Positions 19,052 to 32,000 of a stretch of DNA of 64,000 nucleotides are shown piece by piece. Both the position numbers and the translations under genes were made by a program. The notes under the pieces were generated by a model. It was not told where the DNA came from, searched no databases, and was given only the letters and a program-made list of their open reading frames with translations. The DNA is from Gammaproteobacteria bacterium (lineage in GTDB: Bacteria > Pseudomonadota > Gammaproteobacteria > Xanthomonadales > Marinicellaceae). Positions within the stretch are counted from its first letter, which is position 1. The number at the start of each line of letters is the position of its first letter. The DNA is taken from positions 20,858-84,857 of the forward strand of contig JAJRQG010000063.1 of the NCBI GenBank assembly GCA_024280395.1. Reading direction: 5' to 3'.

Positions 19052-20049
19052 TATAAATTTCCTCCAGTACCAGGTAGCGCTGGTGGTCTTTTTTTGTTTT
19101 TAGAAGCTGCTTTTGACAATGGTTCTATATTAGCCAATAATTCTTTATTAATCCTAATATCAGCAGAATTTATTAATGACACAATAAATTCTTCTTTAAT
19201 CTGTTTTTTCTTTTTTTGTAACAAGCTGTTTTTTATACCTTTTTCTACTCTCGACAATTTTCTTTCTTGTTGTTTTTCTGCTGATACCAATCTAACAATA
19301 TAAAACCCATTGTCAGTTTCAAGTATGGGCGAGATATCACCATCATTTTCTAGCGAGAATAAAGTTTTAACAACCACCTCATCCCACTTATATTTTCTTG
19401 ATGGGTGATTGATTAACCACCCGATTACACCACCTTGATAACGAGAACTTCTATCGTCAGAAAATGTTTTTGCTAATTGACCAAAGTGTTTTATTTTGTC
19501 ATCAAGGTCAGTAATCTTTGCATAAGCTTCTTCTATTTTTTCTTTTTTCTTCGCCAAAACCTCAGCACTGTCTTTTATTGAAGTTTTTACGTAGATGATA
19601 GCACCACGTCTTCTGGCAGGCTTTTCATAAGACTTTTTATTTTTTTCAAAATACTTTTGTACGTCTAAAGGAGAAACTTTTGCTCTAGCCAATAAAGGCT
19701 TTAATTCAAGTTCTAAATACCTATCAATTACTGCTTTCTTGTACAAGGACTTAACAGCTTCGTCATCTGCAAAACCTTTTAGCATGGCTTGATTGAACAT
19801 AACTTCCTGATTGATAAGAAAGGTCAATAATGACTCTCTTTGTTCAATCTTATGATACTGTCCTGTTTTAAGCCCGCCATGAGACTTCATTTGAGTAATA
19901 AATGCCTCTTTACTTATTGCTTTGTTATTAACGACAGCAACTGTATTGGCATCAATTTTTGCATCTATATCTGTTTGCTCTCGCTGACCAATGTACCAAC
20001 CAACAAAACCAGAAACCAATAACCCCAACACCATCAATAATTTATTCAT
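19051..20049 (-). CDS. membrane-anchored PpiC-type peptidyl-prolyl isomerase
   Basis: This 332-residue protein has an uncleaved N-terminal membrane anchor (about residues 4-20) and then faces the periplasm. A SurA/PrsA-like helical region precedes a parvulin domain at about 138-265, with typical landmarks FGQLAKTFSDDRSS, GGVIGWL and DNGFYIVRL. The C terminus is lysine-rich and ends in a short proline-rich tail (KKRPPALPG). Such enzymes assist folding of exported proteins. Its ATG overlaps the stop of the 4535-residue gene by four bases (ATGA, 20046-20049), and its stop overlaps the next start. It is therefore translated together with giant exported proteins and is probably their dedicated folding helper. 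The cysteine and proline content of those partners makes this plausible but unproven. Confidence 0.82.
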   Translation of the reverse strand: MNKLLMVLGLLVSGFVGWYIGQREQTDIDAKIDANTVAVVNNKAISKEAFITQMKSHGGLKTGQYHKIEQRESLLTFLINQEVMFNQAMLKGFADDEAVKSLYKKAVIDRYLELELKPLLARAKVSPLDVQKYFEKNKKSYEKPARRRGAIIYVKTSIKDSAEVLAKKKEKIEEAYAKITDLDDKIKHFGQLAKTFSDDRSSRYQGGVIGWLINHPSRKYKWDEVVVKTLFSLENDGDISPILETDNGFYIVRLVSAEKQQERKLSRVEKGIKNSLLQKKKKQIKEEFIVSLINSADIRINKELLANIEPLSKAASKNKKRPPALPGTGGNL

Positions 20050-23000
20050 GGCACGCTCCCTTCAAATCCATCAATGAAAATAATTCTCAACAACACATCT
20101 GTATCGGTAGCTGTGTTATTTAACAATTGATAATCTTGTTCTACAATTGGAGTTACCATTGTGGCTTCAACCGTATTAGATATTTCAGTTAGTACCAAAT
20201 TAGGTAATGCTGGATCAACTAATGCTTCTACAACAATTTCTATTACTCCACCAGAGGGCAAATTGCCTGTTGCACTGATAACACTTGATGCATTACTTAT
20301 CAAACATGTCGCTCCATTTGAAGCACTACAAGTCCATGTTCCATTTAACAATTCAGCAGGCATTGTTTCAACAATATTTATATTTCCTGCATCAATGGAA
20401 CCGATATTGTCAATTCTAATAAAGTAGGTGGTTTGAAAACCCAATCTCAAAATATTCGAACCATTGCTCTTGGTTACTCTAATATCAATACCTGTTAACA
20501 ATTCAGTATCTAACATGCTGGTATTGTTATTTAAATCGGGGTCAAATGTAGTGGCTGTCACTATCGCTGTTGAAGTAATCGTCGTTGGCGTTGCTTCAAC
20601 CAATCTGTAGTCTATTGCAATCTTCTTATTTTCACCTGCTACCATGTAACCGATATCACACAACAGTACTAACGATGTTTGTTCTACACATCTAAATGGT
20701 ATTTGATAAGTAGCATTGGCAGCAATATCAAATGTCGCCATCACATTTCGTGCATCTGATGGGCCAACATTGGTAATATCTATCAAGAAAGGTAAGTTTA
20801 CGGGACCATCTGGATCATACGGATTGATATCTGAGGTTAATTCAATCATCACATCTGCAACAATATCCGTGGTATCTGTATCAACGGCATTGTTATTTGA
20901 TAGATTCGGATCTGTAGCTGGCTGTCTCACTTCAACATCAACACTATTGGATATTACTCCAACTTCGGTAGCAGAAGGTAAAAATGCAGTTACTTGATAG
21001 GTTAACTGACCATTTGCCGATATATAAGTAATGTCATTAATATTACCAGTCCCTGTTGCAGAACAGTTTGATGCCGCATCTGTCATACAAGTCCAAGTCA
21101 CATTGGTTAACAAACTTGGCATGATATCTGTCACCAAATTATCCGGAGCATCACTTGGCCCATTATTCGTTACTACTATTTCATAAACAATGGTTTCTCC
21201 AGCTATCAAGACTGTTTGGTTATTGGTCTTGGTTACTGCAACATCTGCGACCATTGTCACTGTTGTAGAAATCATGATAGTATTGTTACTTAGATCTGTA
21301 TCTGTATTGAAACCTTCTTCAATAACAATTGCTGTTGCTGAATTATCTAGGGTTCCTAGAAAAGCAGGATCAACAGTTGCTGAGATATTAATTTCAACTT
21401 GGCCATTAATAGCTACATTTACTATTGTATCAACACTGCCTGTTCCATTCACATTATTACACAATGATCTACCTGTTGAACTACACAGCCATGTTGCATT
21501 AATAATTGCAGCATCAAATATATCAGTAACCCTTACATCCAATGCATCACTTGGTCCTGTATTGGTCAAGATTAATGTATATTCAATGGCTTCTCCTGCT
21601 ATCGCATTAGCAGGTCCCGTTTTAATTATCTCGACGTCTGTTTCAATAGTAATAGTCGTTGTATCTAAGCCGAAATTATTTGCCAAATTATCATCACCTG
21701 CTCCAAGAATTGGAGTTATGGCTGCTGTATTATTTATAATTCCACGTGCCGAAGGATGCACCAATGCCTGAACGTTAATACCACCTGCTGAGCCTGGTGT
21801 CATAAATAAATTTGCAGCAGCGATATTGGGATCAGTGTTATCAACCAAGCATTCAGAGTGTGCAGTAATACGCAAAGCAACCAATGCACTTGAAACTTCC
21901 GAGACAACCAAAATATTGATTCCATCTGTTACCAGTGATTTGGGTTCATTCATTAATGCAGAACCGTGAACAATATTGGTAAATACATCTACCAATGCTA
22001 AAGTGCCTGTACTGATATTTCTATCAAACAAACTGACAGAATCCGTGTTTGCATCTGTAATTAATAAACGTCCACCATCTGGTGTTATTGTTACAGAAGT
22101 CGGTGTCATTATTTCTCCCGAATCTGCATCACCCACTTGTAAGACACGTTGATAAGTTAAAGTACCATCAATGTCATTTCTTGAAAAGGTTAACAACGAG
22201 CTATCAGTGGAAGCAACAGCATAAAAATATCTGCTACCTGGACTCATCGTTATGGATTGTAAACCATCCATTCCTGCCACGGTCAACCCTCCGTTGCTGT
22301 CTCCACTTCTAATGACTTCTACAAAAGTCAGGGATTGAGTTGTTAGATCTCTCGAAAATACTGCTATTGCCGAAAAGAATTTAGTAGACGAGGTGTACAC
22401 AAACTTTCCATCATAGGAAATCTTTATATCGTTAATTCCTGCTATCACATCAACCACCGGAATCGTTCCAAAACCATCTTTAATGCGTTCAACAAATGAC
22501 AGCATTCCAGTACTTTCATCCCTTGCCAAAACAGTAATTGAATCGGAACCTTTTGCAGCAACATAAACAGCCTTGTTATCAGGGGTAACAACCAATCCAA
22601 CAGGGCCAGTCATTCCCACAATACCATCCACTCCTGAACTAACTTTTTGAATAAAATCCAATAATCCCGTATTGGTATCTCGGCTAAAGACCACTACACT
22701 ATTGGCCATTTCACTGACAATATAGAGATATTGTTCTGTTGAATCAAAACTTAGACTAGCAGCACCTGCCAATCCTTCAACCATACCACCTATTAGCATA
22801 TCGCCTTCATTCACAACTGAATCAAAAGTTAATTCACCCGATATATTTCTGTTGAATATGCTTACTGAACCATCTATTGAACTGGTGGCATAAGCATACA
22901 GACCATCACTGCTTACGATGACATCACTGACACCATTTAAACCATTGGCCATATCGTCAGAGTACTCTTGGCTAAACTGTACCGTTTTATTCAAAGCACA

Positions 23001-26000
23001 TTGCCATTGAATCGTTCCTTCAAAAAATCCAGCATTGTCTGTTGGGAACAACGGAACCATATCTACCAAGCTTGCGTTAACAGTACTGGGGCCTGCTGCA
23101 AAGGCAGAAATATCATAAGCCAAAGGTGTACCTGCAACCACTTCTGTCAAACCATCTGTTTTGATCACACTTAAATCTGAAATCGGTGTTAAAGGATCTG
23201 TATCAGTGGCACTGTTGTCTGGAGAGAATAATTCTACAAAACCTGTCCCAGTCAATGCAGTAGCAGTGTTAGATAAGACTCCTGTAACTGCTGGCTGTAC
23301 ATCGCCTTGAACAGTATAAGTTAAGTGACCACCTGAAGATATATCTGCCATATCGTTCACATTGCCTGTTCCTTGAGATTGACAATTTGAGCCATTGAGC
23401 AAAGAAGCCAACACCAAGTCATCGCTCAAAGCATAAAAGAAACCACCTTGTGGATCAATCAATATTTCACTGACGTTATCTAGCCCAGCAATAGTTGAGG
23501 TATCGTATACAACATTTAGCGCTGATAAGACTTCATTTTCTAATGCAAACAAAGTGACCGAACCACTAATACTACTGGCCACATACAACTCATTGCCAGT
23601 ATCACTGAATACCAAACTTTCGGGTCCTTCCAATGCACTAACACTGGTATCACCATGATGAATGACATAGTTGTAGCTTAACTCTCCTGTTAATGCATTC
23701 ATATCAAATACACTGACCGCATCACTGGCATAACTTGCTACATAAACCTTGCCTGCTTGAATAATGACATCCCTGGGTTGTTTTAACACAGATCCTGCGA
23801 CTTCAAAATCTTGAATAACATCAGCCGGAACCAATATACCAGAGCCTGCTGTACGTTTGAATGATGCCAAAGAATCATTGGACTCGCCGGCTACCAACAA
23901 GAATTGACCGGTTGCATCAAACACCATTGCCTCAACACCACTTAACCCTTCGACACCAGTTAACACAGTATTGAAACTTAATACACCTGTAATAGGATTG
24001 CGATTAAATTGGGCTATGGCATTGTCTAATTTAGCTGCTACATAAACATGTATACCATCAATAGATAGCACAATATCTGTAGCTCCACCTAAACCATTAA
24101 CACCGGACAACCCATCTGTAAGTATGCCTACAAAAGACAATTGATTAGTCATTCCATCAATTGAGAAAGTAACAACTGAATCATCGACATCACTGGCTAC
24201 ATATAAATATTTCTGATCAGGGCTTAAGGCAACTCCGTTGGCACCTGCTAGTCCACTGACTCCATTTGTTGCATTGGTTAAGCGTTGAATTTCAAGCAAT
24301 TCACCTGTTCTTAAATTTCTTTCATAAACCAAAACCACACTAGAACCAGATGAAACACCGGTTACATAGGCATGTGTTCCAGATTGATTGATCACCATGT
24401 CATTGTGAAAATCAAGATCATTATAGCTGGTAAAATTATTAATTAAATCATTCCCATCGGCATCATCCAATAACCCTGGCTGAGGAAAAGCTTGACAACT
24501 CCATGTCACATTTGAAATTTCTTCAGGAACTATATCAGTTATTAGAACATTGTTGATATCAGCTGGTTCATTGTTGCCTGGCATCATTGCATCATTTGAG
24601 ACCACAATGGTATAAGTAACTGAAGTTCCTGGAATTACTGCATTTACCCCATTTTCTTTTGTTACAACCAAATTTACAGCGGGTGACAAAAGAGTATCAT
24701 CATCTGTTGCTGAATTATTGGTTAAATCTGGGTCAGAAATTGCATCACTCGGATTGGTTGATGAGGCTACTGTCGCGGTATTGACCAATACACCTGTCAC
24801 ATCACTTTTAATCATCCCTTTGGCAATAATTTCAACACTAGAGCCCACAGGCAAATCAGCCACAATATTAACATTACCTGTGTGTAAACCCATGGGGCAC
24901 ATGGCGCCAGCAACAGGGAAACATTCATAAGTAATTTGTTCAAATTCTGGAGGAAATACATCTACTATTTCAGCTTTCTTAACATTACTTGGACCTGCAT
25001 TACTGACTACTATTGTATAAGTCACTTCGGTTCCAGGAGAAACACCTCCTTCTCCATCTATTAAAGATTGTTGGAATACAATATTACCATTTTGACCGAT
25101 TGTTCCCGAGTTATCGCGGCCAAAAGCGGCAATTGAATTATCACCCGATGCTGCAATGTACACATGTGTATCATCACTCGGTAAAAACACACCTGAGGCG
25201 CCACTCAACCCATCAATATTTTCACCTGGCAATAACAGAGGATCTCCATCATTCAATGCATTAACAAATAGCAAAGTACCATCTGTGGTGTTTCTATCAA
25301 ATTGAACCAATGCATTTTCGGTAAAGCCTGCTACGTACAAAGATGTTTCATCGGCATTTAACATTAAATCTCTTCCCAATGTTAATCCTTCTACACTACT
25401 GGTTCCATTCTGTTTAAATTCTACAAAAGTTAATACACCTGTTGAAACATCTCTACTAAAGACTACTACAGATTGCTCTGCTGATCCCAATACATAGACG
25501 AAATCACCATCATTGGCTTTAGATAGTGTCAAAGCTGATGCGCCTGATAAGCCAGCTACACCATCTACTCCATTGGTGTATGATGCCATATATGACAATT
25601 GACCAAAGCCTAAACTGGACGAATTTGGATTTCTTAGAAAGACATTAACACTGTTATCAATATCAGAAGTGACATAGACATGCTTGCCATCCACTGAAAC
25701 AGCAACATCACTGGCAGAAATTAAGCCAGAAGCTCCATCCACAGCATTTTGTAAACTTTGTTCAAAACTTAATCTGCCATCAGTTTGATCAACTGTAAAC
25801 ACTGCCATGGAATTGGTTAAAGGTCCAGTTGCATAAAGATGCATACCATCATCACTCAAAGCAATAGACTTAACACCTTCAATCCCAATTACTCCAAAAA
25901 CACCACTGCTGTGTCTTTCTAAAAAGGTTAATGAACCATCTGCTAAACTTCTGGAAAACACCACAACAGAATTATCGCCAGAGCCTGCAGCATATAAAGT

Positions 26001-29000
26001 TTTACCATCCGCACTTAATAACACATCAGAAACAGCCAACAAACCTGAAACGCCATCAATACCATTTTGTACATTTCCAAGATAGTTTAAATTGCCAAAA
26101 TCGGCATCAGCTCCATTGTCATTTCTTGCAAAAATTCCTATGGCATTTTCTCCTTTTGCTGCCACATAAAGATTTTCATTGTTACCTGTCACCTTCACAG
26201 CACCAGATAAACCATCGTATTGCGACAAACCATCTGTTTTGGTAATCATTAAATCTGCAACAGGATTAACAGAATCCGTATCCGTATCGGTATTATTGGT
26301 GTTTACATTATCTGAACCACTACAAGTCGACAAGTCCATTGGTACTGGCGTATAACAACTGGACACACTGGCTGTATTTGAGATTGAACCAGTTACGCCT
26401 GCTGCCACTGTAGCATTAACAAGAAATGTTAAACTGCCATTGACCGCTATATCAACATTGGTTTGAATATCTCCAGTCCCGCCTGCCAAACAAAATGAAT
26501 CATCTAACCTTGATAGTACAGCTATACCGTTGTCTTTACTCCCAGCAACATAAACAAAATTTCCTGATACATCTACCACAACTGAAATTGCACCATCTAA
26601 ACCATCGACATTGGATGTAATGTCATTAATGATTCCGCCAAATGTTAGATTCCCTGTATCTAAGTTTCTTGCAAACCACACGACTGAATCTGATTGTTCA
26701 CTGGCAACATAAACATGCCTCCCATCAACACTTGCAGTTACTTCTGCAGGAGACAGTAACCCAATAACATTATCAGTATTTTGATAGAGCGCCTGTTGCA
26801 AACTTAAACTACCATAGGTTGAGTCACTTAATGGTACATCATTCTTACGAGTAAACACATATACCGCATTATTTGACGCACTGCTCACATAGACTTGTTT
26901 GCCATCATTACTTACATGTATAGATGAAACTCCAGTTAAAGTTACTCCAGTTGAACTTGAATCTTGAACTTCTACCAATGACAAAGAACCATCAACCAAG
27001 TTTCGCTTATAGACGCCCAATTTACCGTTGTTAACACCACTGGTATAAATAGAGTTATTGTCACCAGAAATAGCCAATGCATTAACACCGGATAGTCCTA
27101 ACGAACCATTAGCATCACCTTGAGTGATGACGGAAGTTGGTGTTAACACACCCGTCATCAAATCCCTTGAAAATACAACCACCGAGTTGTCGTTGGCACC
27201 AGCAACATAGATATTCTTGCCATCATTAGAAGCCACCAAGCTCACCGCTTGATTTAAACCAAATGCACCACTTGAAAAATTATGGTTGGCCACCCAAGAT
27301 AATGTTAAACCACTACTATCACTGGCTTTAAATGCGACCAACGAATCATCAACTTTACTGGCCACATATACATCATTGTCGATAACGATGACATCACGTG
27401 CTCCTGTTAAATTTATATTGCCTGTCGCTTGAACAAAATCTCCTGCTTCAAGAACTTGTGTTAATTCTCCAGTGGTTTGATTAATTGAGAAAGCCAGCAA
27501 ACCATTGTCTAACACACTGGTTGCCAACACATGAGGACCAAGTCCTGCCAAATCTGAGGCAATTGCCAGAGAAGAGACACCTTGCAATCCTACAGTATTA
27601 TTGTTGCCATTCTTAACCACTTGTGTAAATGCCAATGATCCAGAACCTGTTGCATCACATGTCCAGTTAACAGATCCGGAATCAAAATCACTGCCCAATA
27701 AATCAGTAATGGTGATCACTTCAGATGCAGTTGATTTGGCATTACTGGGTCCAATATTACTGACTACTATTTCGTATTGAATGGGCTCACCGGCAATTGC
27801 AGATAATCTGTTGTCTGTTTTGGTTATGGTTAAATCTGTTTTTGGCACCAAAGTTATATTGTCTAAATCACAATTTTCATTGGCCATACCAGCTGCAGAA
27901 GTACAGTTATTAACTGGCATAATGGTTGTAAAATTATCTGGAGAAATTAGACTCGCTTCAGTCGTTAATACACCTGTTGCATCTGGTCTAATTTTTGCAG
28001 TAACGGAATAAGTCAATGTTCCGTTTACACCAACATCAACAATATCATCGATATTACCAGATCCTTTTGCACTACAAGAAGACCCTGATCCTAGAACAAA
28101 TGCAGAAATAGCATTGGCTGAGAAACCTGCTGTATAGACGTGTTTTGAATCCTTACTGACAACTAAATCATAAATTTGACTCAGGACTTCTACTTGATTG
28201 GCATTGTCAGTTTCTACCTGAATAGCAACTTGTACTTCAATCAACGCCAACTGCCCAAATGTTACACTATTGGAGTTTTGTTCTCTATCCATCATAGAAA
28301 TAGCATTGTCAAACTCAGACCCAACGTACACCTTACTGCCATCATTGCTAACAGCTACAGTTCGGGCTCCTAATAAATAATCAAAACCAGCGATGCCATC
28401 TGAATAAGAGGTAATATTCGACAAACGTCCAAAATTGTCTGACCCAGTTACGCGTTTTAATACTGTTAATCGACTGTCATTGGCAGAAACCACATAAACA
28501 TGCTCGCCATCTGGAGAAATAGCCAAATCCATGGGTTGATCACCAACAGAAAATAAACTCTGCATAAATGTAATCTTACCATCCATTGCATCTCTTGATA
28601 GCACCACAACACTGTCATCTATGCTATTGGCTACTATCACATGTTGACCATCTGGACTTATTGCTATAGACCTGGCACCAGCCAATCCATTAACTCCTGC
28701 ATCACCATTGGCTACTGCATCTACAAAAGTTAGTTTACCATCGGCTGAATTTATCGAATAATGAGCCACTGATGCTTCAAATTTACCAGCAATGTATAAG
28801 TCTTGGCTTGTAGCATCAACTGCCAATGCTGCAACGCCCAACAATCCATCAATGGTATTGCTAGCATGCGAATGGGATTCTACTTGTGTCAACGTACCAT
28901 CAGAAGCCGTTTTAAATACCGCCAAAGTTGACTGGTCAGCACTGCCCACATACAAATATTTATCATTGGGAGTAATGACCATAGAATCAACATCTATAAT

Positions 29001-32000
29001 ATTACTAATACCACTGTCATTGTTGTTATAACTGGCAATAAAATTCAAGTGAAGACCTTTTGTTTCATTGGTCGACCCTTTGGATTTGTCTCTTGCGAAT
29101 ACAGAAATACTGTTATCACCCAAGCCTGCTGCATAAACATACTTACCATCATAGCTAACCACAACAGCACTGGCTCCCAACAAACCGTCAACCACACCAC
29201 CTGTGTCTATTGTGTCATTGTATCCATCAATTTCAGATTCTACAAAAGCAAAAACAGGATCTGGTTGGCGTCTTTCCAACACAGTTAAAGTTTTACCTTG
29301 AAGCCCTGAAGCTGTTGTCATCACATGCTTGCCATCAATCGTAATGATCACATCATTAACTTCATCCAATCCAACAACATTAATTTTTTCTTGCTTGTTT
29401 AACGCTCCTTGAGAAGTTCTGTTTAATACAAAAACAGCATCCGCAATCGGGTTTCCAACAAACACATGCTGTCCATCTTTACTGATTGCAACCGATGTTA
29501 AACCCACTAAAGTTTCAGTAGCATTGAATAATAAGTTAATATCATTATAAGCAGTATTGTAGGCAACTGCTATCGGTCCACCACCTGAAATTTGATCAAG
29601 TACTACCAATTTATTGGTGCCTGTAGAAGCCAGGTATAAATTCATCCCATCATCACTTGAAACGACATCGTTGACACTCCCAATGTTGGCATCATTAAGG
29701 GTATTAATAAACGTTAAATCGCCCGTCATGCTATTGCTAGTATAAGCATTAACATTACCGCCTGTTGCGTCTACCACATAGACAATTGAACCATCCGGAT
29801 TTTGCGCCATTGCTCCTGCATCTGACTGTAATATTGTACTCACATGTGCAAGCAAACCTGAACCCGTATCTCGAGAATAAACATTGATTTCGTCATCGCC
29901 AGTTATATAAACATATTTCTGATTGTTACTAAGAAGAATATCTACGGGTGCTGCAGGGATATTATCTGCCATTGGACCCAAATAAGTTAACTTTCCAAAA
30001 TTGGCTGAGAACGGATTTGTATCTCGCCCAAATGTGGCTATTGTAGGTGCCATACCTGTTACTACATCTGACAATACATACAAATGTTGTCCAGAATTAC
30101 TCATACTCATCGCTAAAGGCGTCTCTATCCCATCAACAGAATCTACACCTTGTGTGATTGTTTCAACAATATTAATGTCGCCAAATTGACTACCAACAAC
30201 CGTATTGCGCTTAAATACATACAATTTTGAATCAATTCCATTTATATTGGGCGAAGTAACATAAATATGATTGTCATCTGGACTAGCAATCATATGCGTG
30301 CCACTGGCACTTAGTAAAGATGTTTGGAATGCCGTTAAGCCACCTGGCACAGGTGATACAGCTGAACACGACCACTCTACATCACTTAGTTCTGGAGGAA
30401 ACACATCCACAACATTTGCCCCAAAAGCATCATCAGGACCTTCATTCGTTACATTAATGGTATAGCTAACTGGCTTGCCAGGAGTAGCTACAGATGGAGA
30501 TCCACTGTTTGAAATGGTTAATTTTGAGGTTCCGGACAAAGAATACTCAACACTGTCGGAATTATTACTATCAACAGGATCAAATCCAGCCGTAGTTGCA
30601 CTGGCAACATTGACAACTTTACCTGTTTTATTGGCTTGGGTGCTAACTTCAACCATAAAAGTAGCTGTAGAGTTCACCTCCAGTGACACTTGTGTATTAA
30701 TTGCTGCATTGGTTACCGGCCCTGCGCTCACACAAGATCCCTGACCGGTAATGGCACATGTCCAACTGCGTGTGGACAGATCGAATTTCAAATCACTCAA
30801 TTGGTCAACAACATTGATATTACTTGCACTCGAAGGTCCTAAATTTGTAACCACTATTTTATAAGTAAGATTAGTAATTGTAGGATCATTAGTATTTTGC
30901 GTTATTGGCCCTAAAGTTTTTTCCAACTTAATATCAGACACCTCTCCAAGAGAGGTTGTATCAACAATATTGGTATTATTAAGCGGATTCGTTTCATCAA
31001 CATCTGCTGGCAAAGTCGCAGTCACGCTATTAGATATGATACCTGTCGCATTGGCTGCAATATCACCAGTTATGGTAAAAGTGACCTCTGTTTGAGCTTC
31101 TAAATCTATGCTTGCATTTAACTGATCACTATTCTCAGGTGAAGTGGGTGAACCCAAACCGCAAATGTTACTTAGCGTATTACAACATGCCCCAGCATCA
31201 CTGGTCGTACAAGTCCATGAAATACTGTTAGTTTCATACCCTCCTAAATTTGTTGGATACAAAGGCATAACATCTGTAACCGTAATCCCAATTGCAGGAA
31301 CAAAACCGTTATTCCTGACCACAATGTCATAACTGTTACTTGTTCCGGATGCTGTTGTTATTTTACCATCTGTTTTAGTTACAACTAAATCTGTTCCATT
31401 GGTAATCTCGTTAGAAACATCGTCAGTCAACGCATCGGCACCTACATTTTGTGTAGTCAGAGGCTCTGCAATACTAATAGTAACCGTATTACACACTTCA
31501 TTGTCCGCTGCGGTGGCTATATCACAATCACTGCCACCTGCAGATTTCAAACGTGTATGTATTCTAATTTCTGAGCTATTACCACTAGCAACACGCAATG
31601 GCACACTGAGCACTTCCCCTGTTCCTTTTACAATCTCAGAAGTAAGCGGACAATTATCTGGAGTTATATCTCCATCAATCGCTCCTCTGTCACTGCTACA
31701 ATACTCCCAGCAAGGTGTCGTTAATACAGGGTCCTCAGGCTGAAGGTTGACATTACAATTTGTTGGGTGATCTCCCAATAAGTTAACATCTAAATTATCG
31801 ACTAAATTCACACCATTTTCTGTTTGCACAAACACGCCATTGGTATCAATCATAAAACCAGCACCTAAGTCACTGGGACCAGCATTACTGACCACTATTG
31901 AATAGGTGAAAGGTTCATTGGGGACCAAGCTGCCATTTTTACTGGTCTTGGTGATGGATAAATTTACTTTTCTGTCAAGAACATCATCACTATCAGTGCC

